A stretch of 23,995 bases of DNA, taken from contig CALBTT010000224.1 in the NCBI GenBank assembly GCA_937967645.1, positions 1-23,995 of the forward strand, given 5' to 3'. The position numbers and the translations under genes are program-made. Of this stretch, positions 16,468 to 23,995 are shown one piece after another. This stretch comes from an uncultured Zoogloea sp. (lineage in GTDB: Bacteria; Pseudomonadota; Gammaproteobacteria; Burkholderiales; Rhodocyclaceae). Numbering within the stretch: the stretch's first letter is position 1; every line of letters starts with the position of its first letter. The notes below the pieces were generated by a model. It was not told the origin of the DNA and made no database searches. It saw only the letters and a program-made list of their open reading frames with translations.

Positions 16468-17939
16468 TCCGGGTGCAGCCAGCGGACCTGGATCGTCGGA
16501 CGGCCTGACGAGGCCTGGCTGGCGGGCCCGGCGTCAGCCCCCGGCGTGGCGGGCAGCCCGGGCGCCTCCTGTCCATTCTGCTGGCGTACTTCGGTTCCCG
16601 GCCATTGCCGCAGGGCGCCGAGCAGCCTGATGAGCGGGGCAGGCTTGAGCGCTTCCTGAGGCCCCCGGTCGGGTGGGGCAAGCTTTATCTCAAGACTCCG
16701 GCTTGCCGCGTGGGCTGTGTGTGCCTCGCCGTTCGTCACGGGATTTTGCCAGTCCAGCGTATCCAGTTGAATCTCCGGATGGGCGGACAGCGTATCGGCC
16801 AGGCGGCGCAGATCGGCTTCGGGACCCGGTGGCCCTTGTCGCAGGGTCTCCAGCAGGGTCAGGTCCGCTTCCAGCTGTGCCAGGCTGGGCGGCGCCATGC
16901 CGAGTGTTCCGTGCAGCGTGCGGACTCTGGTTTCCAGTGCCCGGCTCTGGGCCTGCATGGCCTCCTCCTCCAGGCGGAGATCCCCGATCGCGCCCAGGTC
17001 GTGCAAGGAGAGCCCAGCACAGAGCAGGGCCCCAGTGATCGCAGCCGCCCGGATGGCTTGTGCAAGGACCTGACGGCGGTAGGGGGCCAGCATGGTGCCC
17101 GGTGCGAACTGTGCCTGCCCGGGGTGGCGCAGGAAGATCCCGAGCAGCGTGTGAAGGGCGCTGTCCGGTTGGCCGGCGGCGGTCGCAGGGGTTTCGAGGC
17201 GTATTGCCAGGCCTGGGTGAAGCGCAGCCAGGTCGGCATCCGCGGGCAGCTCAAGGGCCTGGGTGCGGATCAGCAGCACCGGGGTCGGGGGGTCCCGCGG
17301 CAGGACGCGCTGGTTGAGCAGGTAGTCGGCGCTGCGCCGCAGTTCATCCGGCCAGTTCTGGCCTGAGGCTGCCGGAAGTGCCGTCAGGCGGCTGAACCTG
17401 GGCTGGCCCTTTTCGAAACAGGTGACCCGGAAGCCCGCGGGGGTGGCGTGGGCCAGCAGGGTGGAGCCGGTGGCCTTGGCGGGCAGCAGGTGGCGGGTCA
17501 GGAAGGGGACGCTGGTGATGCCCGCGAGGAGATGGCCCGCCCGCGTGATGGGCTCCAGCCACGGCGTGATGGCAGCGGGGCGGGGCAGCGCAGCAAACAG
17601 GACCTGTTCATCCCGGCGGCCTTCCGGGCTGCGGCCCAGCGAGCGTGTCAGGGTGAAAGGGGTTTCGCCGAACAGGTGCCGGCGCCGCCGCTCGAGCATG
17701 CTTTGCCTGTCCTTGCCACGGGTGAAGGGGAGCTGTTCGAGGTGGTAGGCGTCGTCGGCCAGGTCGGCCAGGATCGTCATGCGGCGGCCTGGAGGGCGGC
17801 TTTGCAGGTAGGTCGAGAAGCGGGCGAAGCCTTCTGCCGTGGGCGGGAAGAGCTCTCCGATGTCCATCCGGTGTGGCCCGATTCCGCAGGGCGTCAGGCC
17901 GGCACTGTTCAGGTAGAGGATGTCGTGTTGCCGGGACAT
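16464..17939 (-). CDS. MshI/GspL-like protein (cytoplasmic PilM-like domain plus PilN-like part)
   Basis: The 491-residue protein has a long cytoplasmic N-terminal region (about 1-290) with the pattern of an actin-like PilM/GspL domain, one transmembrane helix (about 295-312), a charged helical stretch (about 320-345), and a periplasmic alpha-beta segment. Residues about 455-483 form a Pro/Ala/Gly-rich linker before a short end. In type II secretion and MSHA systems GspL or MshI holds the ATPase to the membrane and passes conformational changes outward. The assignment rests on architecture and on place between the GspF and MshJ-like genes. The ATG follows the gspF stop by two bases and has no separate ribosome site, so coupled translation is likely. 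Similarity is remote. Confidence 0.65.
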   Translation of the reverse strand: MSRQHDILYLNSAGLTPCGIGPHRMDIGELFPPTAEGFARFSTYLQSRPPGRRMTILADLADDAYHLEQLPFTRGKDRQSMLERRRRHLFGETPFTLTRSLGRSPEGRRDEQVLFAALPRPAAITPWLEPITRAGHLLAGITSVPFLTRHLLPAKATGSTLLAHATPAGFRVTCFEKGQPRFSRLTALPAASGQNWPDELRRSADYLLNQRVLPRDPPTPVLLIRTQALELPADADLAALHPGLAIRLETPATAAGQPDSALHTLLGIFLRHPGQAQFAPGTMLAPYRRQVLAQAIRAAAITGALLCAGLSLHDLGAIGDLRLEEEAMQAQSRALETRVRTLHGTLGMAPPSLAQLEADLTLLETLRQGPPGPEADLRRLADTLSAHPEIQLDTLDWQNPVTNGEAHTAHAASRSLEIKLAPPDRGPQEALKPAPLIRLLGALRQWPGTEVRQQNGQEAPGLPATPGADAGPASQASSGRPTIQVRWLHPE

Positions 17940-17941
17940 GA

Positions 17942-19141
17942 TCAGAATTTGAGCCGGGTGACGATGTCGTAGACCGGGCTCAGCACGGCGCTCATGACCG
18001 CCAGCAGCAGCCCTCCCAGCACCAGGGTCAGGGTGGGCTCGATGCCGGCCTGGAGCCTCTCGATGGCTTCGCGCACGTCCCGGTCGTAGAAGTAGCCGAC
18101 ATTGGCGAGGGCTTTGTCGAGCCCGCCGGTTCGCTCTCCGACCCGTAGCATGCGGGTGACCAGTGGCGGAAAGTGGCTCACTGCGGCAAAGGCCTCGGAG
18201 ACCGTCCGCCCATCCTCGATGCTGCGACCAGCCTGGCGCAGTCCTTCCTGAAGTGCGGTATTGCCGACGACGTCCTCGGCCGCCCGCAAGGCGTCCAGCA
18301 CCGTGATGCCTGACGCGTACATCAGGGCGAACAGGCTGCTGAAGCGGGCCATGGCGATCTTGCTGCGGAGTTCTCCTAGAACCGGTATGCGCAGGAGGGC
18401 TGCGTCATAGCGCAGTCGCAGGGTGGGGCGCCTCAGGGTGTGCTGCAGGCTGAGGGTGACGGCGCCTGCCGCGAACAGCATGAGCGCGCCATGGCGGGTG
18501 ACGCCATCGGACAACGCGACGAGCGCGCGGGTCTGCCAGGGCAGCGGGAGCCCGGCGATGCTGAAAAGGCGTGCCAGCTCGGGCACCACGGAAACCAGCG
18601 CAACGCCCAGGGCTGCCATCACCACCAGCCCGACGATGGCGGGGTAGATGGCCATGCGCCGGGCGTAGGCGGCCAGCTCGTCGTCCCGCTTGAGCGCGTC
18701 GCCCAGCGTGTGCAGCACCTCGGGCAGGCGGCCGCTGTACTCGCCCGCCCGGATCAGGTTGCAGAACACGGCATCGAAGACGTCCGGGTGTCGTTCCAGG
18801 GCCTGGCTCAGGTTGCTGCCTCCTTCGATGGCGGAGACGAGGTCGGCCACCACCTGACGCAGCTGGGGCTGCCGGATCGCGTCGGCAAGGTCGGCGAGAC
18901 TTTCGGTGATCGGCACACCGGCTGTCAGGAGCTGTTCCAGTTGGACACACAGGTTGATGAGCTCGCGGCGGGGCAGGGGGCGATGCAGCCAGGGCCTGTG
19001 GTGGCGTGCATGGCTGCCGTGGATGAGGTCCAGCTCGAGGCGCTGGAGCCGGGCTTCGAGTTCGATCAGGCTGCTGCTCTCCATCCGTCCCCGGACAATC
19101 CGTCCGTGGGGGTCCATGGCCCGGTAGGTGTAGAGACTCAT
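17942..19141 (-). CDS. gspF: Type II secretion/MSHA inner-membrane platform protein GspF/MshG
   Basis: The 399-residue protein has the GspF/PilC/MshG plan: a short N-terminal cytoplasmic region starting MSLYTYRAMDPHGRIVRG, then two T2SSF domains (about 62-185 and 265-390), each ending in a hydrophobic segment. The pattern LEQLLTAGVPITESL and, in the second copy, FALMYASGITVLDAL are the classic repeat signatures; GERTGGLDKAL also fits. It is the platform that the ATPase turns or pushes to add or remove subunits. It lies between the ATPase gene (15-base gap) and the MshI-like gene (2-base gap). MSHA-type neighbours suggest mshG as an equivalent name. Confident on family, less on the system. Confidence 0.93.
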   Translation of the reverse strand: MSLYTYRAMDPHGRIVRGRMESSSLIELEARLQRLELDLIHGSHARHHRPWLHRPLPRRELINLCVQLEQLLTAGVPITESLADLADAIRQPQLRQVVADLVSAIEGGSNLSQALERHPDVFDAVFCNLIRAGEYSGRLPEVLHTLGDALKRDDELAAYARRMAIYPAIVGLVVMAALGVALVSVVPELARLFSIAGLPLPWQTRALVALSDGVTRHGALMLFAAGAVTLSLQHTLRRPTLRLRYDAALLRIPVLGELRSKIAMARFSSLFALMYASGITVLDALRAAEDVVGNTALQEGLRQAGRSIEDGRTVSEAFAAVSHFPPLVTRMLRVGERTGGLDKALANVGYFYDRDVREAIERLQAGIEPTLTLVLGGLLLAVMSAVLSPVYDIVTRLKF

Positions 19142-19156
19142 GAGTTGGCCGGTGGC

Positions 19157-20860
19157 TCAGGGGGCCAGGCGCCCGGTCAGGTCGATGACCCGGACCAGCT
19201 CATCCAGGGAGGTGCTGCCTTCCAGCACGCGCCGGGTCCCGTCTTCGGCGAGGCTGCTGAAGCCGTGCGCCCTGGCGGCTTCGAGAATCTCGCTCGGCGT
19301 GGCCCGGCGTGCGATCAGCTCATCGAGCTCCGGGTCGATGCGGAGGATCTCCATGATGGCCATGCGCCCCTTGTAGCCGCGGAACGCGCATCGGGGGCAG
19401 CCGGCCGGACGGTACAGGGTGGGGCGGGTCTTGGCCTGCCCCAGGCCGAGCAGGCGCATTTCCTGTTCGGTGGCGGGGGCCGCAGTGCGGCATGCCGGGC
19501 AAAGTCGGCGCACCAGGCGCTGGGCGATGATTCCGATCAGGTTGCCGGAGAGCATCTCAGGCACGATGCCCAGGTCGAGCAGGCGGGGAATGGCACCGAT
19601 GGCCGAGCTGGTGTGCAGCGTGGAATAGACCTGATGCCCCGTCATTGCCGCCTGGAGGGCCATGCGGGCGGTGTCGCCGTCGCGGATCTCTCCGACCAGG
19701 ATCACGTCGGGGTCCTGGCGCAGCATGGCGTGGACCCCGTTGGCGAAGTCCAGCCTGGCGGCGTCGGAGACAGCGGTCTGGCGGATCTGGGCCAAGGGGT
19801 ACTCGACCGGGTCCTCGAGCGTCATGATGTTGATGCTCTCGGCGTTGATGTGCTTGAGCACCGAGTAGAGCGTGGTGGTCTTGCCGCTGCCTGTCGGACC
19901 GGTGACGAGGATCAGCCCCTCGGGGCGGAGAATCATGCGCTTGAGCAAGTCGAGCTGGGGCTGGGCGAGCCCCAGTTCGTCGAGGCCAACCAGGCCGCCC
20001 TGCCGGTCGAGGATGCGCAGCACGATGTTCTCGCCGTGCAGGGTGGGGAGCGTGGAGACGCGGAAATCCACCGGCCGGCCGCTCACGGTCAGGGAGATCC
20101 GGCCATCCTGCGGGGTGCGTGCCTCCGCAATGTCGAGGGCGGCCATGACCTTGAGCCTCACCGCCATGGCGGGCCAGTAGGCGTTGTGCAGGGCCCGGAT
20201 CTGCTGGAGCAGGCCGTCGATGCGGTAGCGGATGCGCAGGAAGGCGGACTCCGGCTCGAAATGGATGTCGGAGGCGCCCTGTCTGACGGCATCGCCGAGG
20301 AGGGCGTCGATCAGGCGGATGACGGGCTGCGCGTAGCTGTCGCCGCGCCCGGCTGCAGCGTCGATGTGGCCGGTTTCGATCTCCTGGAGGATGCCGTCGA
20401 TGGAGAGCTCATGGCCGTAGATCTGGTCGATGGCGCGGGCGATCTCGGAGTCGCCGGCGAGTCGGACGTCAATGCGGGTGCCCGGTGGCAGCAGGGCATG
20501 CAGCTGATCCTGGGCCAGGATGTCGTCGAGGTTTGCCGAGGCCACCGCCAGTACGCCCTGGCCGGCGTCGTAGCTGAGAGGGAGCAGGCCCAGGCGCCGG
20601 GCGAGCTGACGGGGGACCTGGGCGATGGCTTCCGGGTCGGGCAGCAAGGCCGACAGGTCCACGCTGACCCGGTCGAGCTTGCGGGCCAGGGCATCACGCA
20701 GGGTCGCTTCAGACAGAAAGCCCAGGCTGACCAGTTGGCGGCCGATGGCTTGGCCGCTGCGAGCCTGCTCCTGCAGGCCGATCCGCAGCTGGTCGGCGCT
20801 GATCAGGCCCAGGTCGATGAGGGTCTCGCCAAGGGGTGGGGGCCGGGTAGCGCGGGTCAT
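19157..20860 (-). CDS. gspE: Type II secretion/MSHA-type assembly ATPase GspE/MshE
   Basis: This is a hexameric cytoplasmic ATPase for pseudopilus or pilus assembly. From the ATG at 20860 it has 567 residues: an N-terminal MshEN domain (about 10-125), a catalytic core with Walker A GPTGSGKTT (321-329) and Walker B DVILVGEIRD (385-394), and a zinc site of two Cys pairs, CPAC (454-457) and CPRC (488-491). I chose this ATG because AGGA lies 10 bases upstream. The frame stays open to a GTG at 20911 (17 residues more, no ribosome site), so the start is uncertain. The MshEN domain is known in some members to bind cyclic di-GMP; whether this one does is not visible without the exact motif check. Confidence 0.93.
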   Translation of the reverse strand: MTRATRPPPLGETLIDLGLISADQLRIGLQEQARSGQAIGRQLVSLGFLSEATLRDALARKLDRVSVDLSALLPDPEAIAQVPRQLARRLGLLPLSYDAGQGVLAVASANLDDILAQDQLHALLPPGTRIDVRLAGDSEIARAIDQIYGHELSIDGILQEIETGHIDAAAGRGDSYAQPVIRLIDALLGDAVRQGASDIHFEPESAFLRIRYRIDGLLQQIRALHNAYWPAMAVRLKVMAALDIAEARTPQDGRISLTVSGRPVDFRVSTLPTLHGENIVLRILDRQGGLVGLDELGLAQPQLDLLKRMILRPEGLILVTGPTGSGKTTTLYSVLKHINAESINIMTLEDPVEYPLAQIRQTAVSDAARLDFANGVHAMLRQDPDVILVGEIRDGDTARMALQAAMTGHQVYSTLHTSSAIGAIPRLLDLGIVPEMLSGNLIGIIAQRLVRRLCPACRTAAPATEQEMRLLGLGQAKTRPTLYRPAGCPRCAFRGYKGRMAIMEILRIDPELDELIARRATPSEILEAARAHGFSSLAEDGTRRVLEGSTSLDELVRVIDLTGRLAP

Positions 20861-20924
20861 CAGCTGGGGTTCCTGTGGCGGAGCGCCTGGAGGCAGTATT
20901 TGCTCATGCACGTGGAGGGGGAGG

Positions 20925-22781
20925 TCATGGCCTGACCTCGAACGGGACGGCTGGCTTCATGAAGTTGCGCTGCCCGGGCGGCGTCGGGGTCCGAAAGAAG
21001 TCTTCGCCCGGCAGGAGCTCACGCAGGTGGAGCGTCCGGGCGACGAGCCGGGCTTCCCGAACCACCACCGGACGCAGGAAGATCACCAGCTCGGTCTTCT
21101 GGATGCCGTTGTCCCGGCTGGTGAAGAACTCGCCCAGCAGGGGCAGGCTGCCGATCAGTGGGACGCGGCCGGTGCGGTAGTCGATCCGGTCCTCCATCAG
21201 GCCGCCCAGGATGGCCGTTTCGCCGTTCTCGATGCGCAGGATCGATTCGATCTCCCGGGTCCGGATCTGCGGCACCAGGTTGGGGATGCCTGCAGGGATG
21301 CTGGGGTTCGGGTCGCGCCGGAAGTCGGAAATGCTGGAGATGGTGGGCCGGATGTTGAGGATGATCTCGTCGGTTTCGCTGATCTGCGGCGTGACCGTCA
21401 TGACCAGCCCCACCGACACGGCCTGGGGCGTGGTGGTCACGGTGCTCAGGACGCCGGCATTGGTGGTCTGAGCGGTGTCGGACTTGACCGTGAAATACAC
21501 GTATTCCTCCACGACCTTGATGGCCGCGGTCTGGTTGTTGAGCACCGAGAGCTTGGGGCTCGACAGCACCTTGACGGTGCCGAAGCTCTCCAACAGCTTC
21601 ACCGTGGCATCGATGCCGTCGCGGCTCTGGTAGGCAAGGCTGAACGGGGTGGTGCCGTTGCCCGCCGTGCTGCCCAGTCCGGGGCCGGTCAGTCCGAAGC
21701 GGGTGCCGCCTGAGAGCACCCGGCTCCAGTCGATGCCCTGCCGGTAGGTGTCACCCAGGGCGACCTCGACAATGGTGGCTTCGATCAGGACCTGACGGCG
21801 GGCCGCCTGCGTGACCTGCTCTAGGAACTCCGCCACCTTCTCGTGCTGCCTGGCGCTGGCCCGGATCGTCAGGACGCCGGTCTCCCGGTTGGCGATCACG
21901 GAGGCGGCCTCGCGAAAGGTGGATTGCTGGACCAGGGTCGTGGTGCTGCTCTGGGCAGCGGATGGGCCGCCCTGGAGCGTGCCGCGTGGTGTGGTGGGGT
22001 GCGATGGGGTGGCGCGTCCCCGGGATCGGGGCTGCGGGGCGGCGGGGGCTGCCACGGCGGCCATGGCGGGGCCGGTACTGACGCTGGAGCCGGTGTTCTC
22101 GATGAGGGTCTCGCTGGAGCCCTCCGGCAGGATCTTGTCGGTCTCCCGCAGCAGGTCCTTGAGGTTCTTCTCGACCGAATCCCAGAACTGGTTGCGGGAG
22201 CTGTTCTCGATGCGGGTTGCCGAGATGTTGCCGCCACCGATCGGGTTTGCGGTGGTCGCCTGCCCCGCGGCCATGCTGCCCGCGCCGCTGGTGGCGATCT
22301 GGGTGTTGGTGGCCACCGTGCCCGCCATCTGGCGGCTCAGGTTCACATAGTCGAGCCGGTAGGTGCGCAGGAAGGGGGTGTCCGGCATCACCAGCAGGGT
22401 GGCGCCATCGAGCTCGAAGCGCACGTCCGCCTGACGGCTGATGCGGGCCAGGATCTGGGGGAGGGTCTGGTTGATCGCGTTGAGGGTCACCCGACCGGTG
22501 ATGCCGGAGTGGATGTCCACATTCAGGTGAGCGTCCCGTGCGAGGGCGAAGAGCAGGTCCTGCAGCGGAACGCCCGCGACGACGACCGAGTAGGTCTCGA
22601 GGGGGGCTGCAGGCGCCGCCGGCTGCTGGGCAGGGGGCGCTGGCGGCGGCGCTGACGCCGTGCTTGTCCGTTCAGCGAGGACGGCTCCGAGATGACCGGC
22701 CCCGGGCGGGAGGGTGGGTGGCGATGCACAGGCGCTCAGCACAAGGCTTGCTGACAGCAGTAAGCGGTTTGATGGGCGCAT
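20925..22781 (-). CDS. mshL: Lipoprotein secretin, MshL-like
   Basis: The 618-residue outer-membrane secretin begins with a lipoprotein signal: the lipobox LSAC makes C18 the lipidated residue, followed by A, not D, so it should go to the outer membrane. An STN/N0-like domain follows (about 60-135). A long linker of low-complexity Ala/Pro/Ser/Thr sequence comes next (about 165-290), then the secretin core (about 310-595), with PLIGSLPLLGEFFTSRDN and KTELVIFLRP at its end. This matches the MSHA-type MshL family better than GspD, which has three N1-N3 repeats. It forms the gated ring through which pili or proteins leave. It is the first gene of the operon. No Shine-Dalgarno sequence precedes the ATG, but a good sigma-70 promoter lies upstream. 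Confidence 0.88.
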   Translation of the reverse strand: MRPSNRLLLSASLVLSACASPPTLPPGAGHLGAVLAERTSTASAPPPAPPAQQPAAPAAPLETYSVVVAGVPLQDLLFALARDAHLNVDIHSGITGRVTLNAINQTLPQILARISRQADVRFELDGATLLVMPDTPFLRTYRLDYVNLSRQMAGTVATNTQIATSGAGSMAAGQATTANPIGGGNISATRIENSSRNQFWDSVEKNLKDLLRETDKILPEGSSETLIENTGSSVSTGPAMAAVAAPAAPQPRSRGRATPSHPTTPRGTLQGGPSAAQSSTTTLVQQSTFREAASVIANRETGVLTIRASARQHEKVAEFLEQVTQAARRQVLIEATIVEVALGDTYRQGIDWSRVLSGGTRFGLTGPGLGSTAGNGTTPFSLAYQSRDGIDATVKLLESFGTVKVLSSPKLSVLNNQTAAIKVVEEYVYFTVKSDTAQTTNAGVLSTVTTTPQAVSVGLVMTVTPQISETDEIILNIRPTISSISDFRRDPNPSIPAGIPNLVPQIRTREIESILRIENGETAILGGLMEDRIDYRTGRVPLIGSLPLLGEFFTSRDNGIQKTELVIFLRPVVVREARLVARTLHLRELLPGEDFFRTPTPPGQRNFMKPAVPFEVRP

Positions 22782-22814
22782 CGAGGTTTTGTTTTGTTGA
22801 TGTCATTTGAATTA

Positions 22815-22842
22815 ATTCTATTGGAATATTTTTGAATGTAAA
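22815..22842 (-). promoter_or_regulatory. Candidate sigma-70 promoter of the mshL operon
   Basis: On the minus strand TTTACA (22842-22837) and TAGAAT (22820-22815) are 16 bases apart, each matching 5 of 6 consensus positions. Transcription would begin near 22808, about 27 bases before the mshL ATG. It is the best sigma-70 match noticed in the window. Confidence 0.65.
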
Positions 22843-22941
22843 GACGTGGTGCCCCCGTGGTTTTCGCCACCTGACAGCGCGACGGAGCAGGAGAGGCTGG
22901 CCCACTGCGGTAAGGCGGTGGCATGGAGCCGAAATCGCCGG

Positions 22942-22959
22942 GTGTAAGTCATGTGTAAG
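22942..22959 (+). promoter_or_regulatory. Direct repeat GTGTAAG, possible regulator site near the acs promoter
   Basis: GTGTAAG occurs at 22942-22948 and again at 22953-22959, one helical turn (11 bases) apart, just upstream of TCTAAT (22970-22975), a 5-of-6 match to a -10 element that has no good -35. Tandem repeats of this spacing are typical of OmpR/PhoB-type response regulators, which can replace a -35 element. Both the promoter and the factor are inference. Confidence 0.35.
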
Positions 22960-23041
22960 ATTGATCGCTTCTAATGCCGCTCGGACCCAGGGCCCGGTAC
23001 TCCAAGAACAAGCAAAAACGGCGCGTGCATCCACAGCAAGC

Positions 23042-23056
23042 AACAAGAACAACAAC
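23042..23056 (+). promoter_or_regulatory. A/C-rich (ARN)5 tract in the acs leader, possible Hfq site
   Basis: The sequence AACAAGAACAACAAC is five consecutive A-purine-N triplets, the form bound by the distal face of Hfq. It sits in a T-free stretch (23031-23074), about 86 bases before the acs ATG. It suggests post-transcriptional control of acs, but no partner RNA is visible. Confidence 0.35.
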
Positions 23057-23142
23057 ACGCACAAGCGGCCAGGCTTCCCCGCCCAGAACAGGTTTCAGAG
23101 CTACCCACGTTGCACACTCATAACACGAGGAGAGGTGAAAAA

Positions 23143-23995
23143 ATGACGAGCGAAACCACCCAGAAGTTCTACTATCCGTCCGAAGAGGTGGTGAAGAACG
23201 CGGCCGTGTCGGGCATGGAAGCGTACAAGGCGCTGGTTGCCGAAGCCGATAAGGATTACGAGGGTTTCTGGGGCAAGCGCGCCAAGGAACTGATCGACTG
23301 GCAGACCCCTTTCACCCAGGTCCTGGATGAAAGCAACGCACCGTTCTTCAAGTGGTTTGCCGATGGCAAGCTCAACGTGTCCTACAACTGCCTGGATCGT
23401 CAGGTCAAGAAGGGCCTGGGCGACAAGGTTGCACTGATTTTCGAAGGCGACAAGGGCGATGTCTCCAAGGTCACCTATTCCGACCTGCTGACCCGTGTCT
23501 CCAAGTTTGCCAACGCCCTGAAGGCTCAAGGCGTCAAGAAGGGTGACCGCGTCGTCATCTACCTGCCGATGTCCATCGAGGGCGTCGTCGCCATGCAGGC
23601 CTGCGCCCGTATCGGCGCCACCCACTCCATCGTCTTCGGCGGCTTCTCCGCCCAGTCGCTGGCCGACCGCATCAACGATGCCGGCGCCGTGCTGCTGATC
23701 ACCTCCGACGGCCAGAACCGCGGTGGCAAGGCCCTCCCGCTCAAGTCCATCGCCGACGAAGCGCTGGCCAGCGGCTGCCCGACCATCACCAGCGTGCTGG
23801 TCGTCAAGCGCACCGGCGCCGAGACCGCCATGGTGGCCGGTCGTGACGTCTGGGCCGATGACATCGTGCCCCAGCAGTCCGACGTGTGCGAACCCGAGTG
23901 GGTCGAGGCCGAGCATCCGCTGTTCCTGCTCTACACCTCCGGTTCCACCGGCAAGCCGAAGGGTGTTCAGCACTCCACCGGCGGCTACCTGCTGC
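23143..23995 (+). CDS. acs: Acetyl-CoA synthetase, 5' part (runs off window)
   Basis: This enzyme turns acetate, ATP and CoA into acetyl-CoA through an acetyl-adenylate. The open frame from the ATG at 23143 continues past the window end, giving 284 of the usual roughly 650 residues. The N-terminus starts MTSETTQKFYYPSEEVVKNA. Family signatures present are VSYNCLDRQVKKGLGDKVALI, IYLPMSIEGVVAMQACARIGATHSIVFGGFS (given here in part: GATHSIVFGGFS near 170), and the AMP-binding loop YTSGSTGKPKGVQHS near residue 265. AGGAGAGG (about 23128-23135) is a strong ribosome site. The catalytic lysine, normally regulated by acetylation, lies outside the window. It is divergent from the mshL operon, with no functional link evident. 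Confidence 0.96.
   Translation, partial: MTSETTQKFYYPSEEVVKNAAVSGMEAYKALVAEADKDYEGFWGKRAKELIDWQTPFTQVLDESNAPFFKWFADGKLNVSYNCLDRQVKKGLGDKVALIFEGDKGDVSKVTYSDLLTRVSKFANALKAQGVKKGDRVVIYLPMSIEGVVAMQACARIGATHSIVFGGFSAQSLADRINDAGAVLLITSDGQNRGGKALPLKSIADEALASGCPTITSVLVVKRTGAETAMVAGRDVWADDIVPQQSDVCEPEWVEAEHPLFLLYTSGSTGKPKGVQHSTGGYLL

Larger units (their letters stand above)
22782..23142. other. Divergent 361-base intergenic region between mshL and acs
   Basis: No gene was found. The mshL side is AT-rich and carries its promoter. The acs side holds a direct repeat (22942-22959), a -10-like hexamer TCTAAT at 22970-22975 and a long A/C-rich leader. No recognisable riboswitch was seen. The pair GCCACC (22866-22871) / GGTGGC (22917-22922) could form a wide stem, but its 45-base loop makes this weak. 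Confidence 0.5.

Noticed and set aside
20858..20907. 15-codon mini-ORF whose TGA overlaps the chosen gspE ATG (TGATG)
   Set aside because: It has no ribosome site and is too short to judge; it could be coincidental in GC-rich DNA, although coupling is possible.
18440..20935. 831-codon plus-strand frame antisense to gspF and gspE
   Set aside because: It mirrors the minus-strand coding frames; composition is Gly/Ala/Asp/Val-biased with no family signature.
22844..22990. Possible riboswitch in the mshL-acs intergenic region
   Set aside because: I compared it by eye with cobalamin and cyclic di-GMP consensus features and found no match; the only wide stem has a 45-base loop.

Overview
The window is 24 kb of a GC-rich chromosome from a Gram-negative bacterium. 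The gene content fits a betaproteobacterium, most likely Rhodocyclales (Zoogloea/Azoarcus/Thauera type). Reasons: the ftsA-ftsZ-lpxC end of the division/cell-wall cluster, a secA whose product ends in a zinc-binding tail, a DciA-type (DUF721) gene beside secA, argJ nearby, a PEP-CTERM surface protein and an MSHA-like export operon. Genus assignment is inference.

Region 1 (1-6845) is core. It holds the 3' end of ftsA, then ftsZ with a strong terminator, lpxC, a 62-residue membrane protein in the place where enterics carry secM, a divergent dciA-like gene, and secA with a strong terminator.

Region 2 (6846-14587) is accessory. It holds a HDOD-GAF signalling protein, a SAM methyltransferase on the opposite strand, a PEP-CTERM exported protein, two tandem FtsX/LolC-type ABC permeases with no ATPase beside them, and an Acg/MoeY-like nitroreductase. 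It lies between secA and argJ, which I recall as neighbours in many betaproteobacteria. The PEP-CTERM gene has a candidate sigma-54 promoter with an upstream inverted repeat.

Region 3 (14588-15826) is argJ, of the bifunctional ornithine acetyltransferase family.

Region 4 (15814-22781, minus strand) is a tightly packed five-gene operon read from 22781 down: lipoprotein secretin (MshL-like), GspE/MshE ATPase, GspF/MshG membrane platform, a GspL/MshI-like and a GspM/MshJ-like protein. It contains no pilin or prepilin peptidase. It converges on argJ with a 13-base overlap.

Region 5 (22782-23995) is a divergent intergenic region and the 5' part of acs (acetyl-CoA synthetase), which runs off the end. 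The acs leader has a T-free, A/C-rich stretch that resembles an Hfq site.

No tRNA, rRNA, CRISPR array, transposase or prophage gene was seen. The window is mostly well-known gene families. The points most worth following are the PEP-CTERM regulatory region, the ATPase-less permease pair and the pilin-less export operon.
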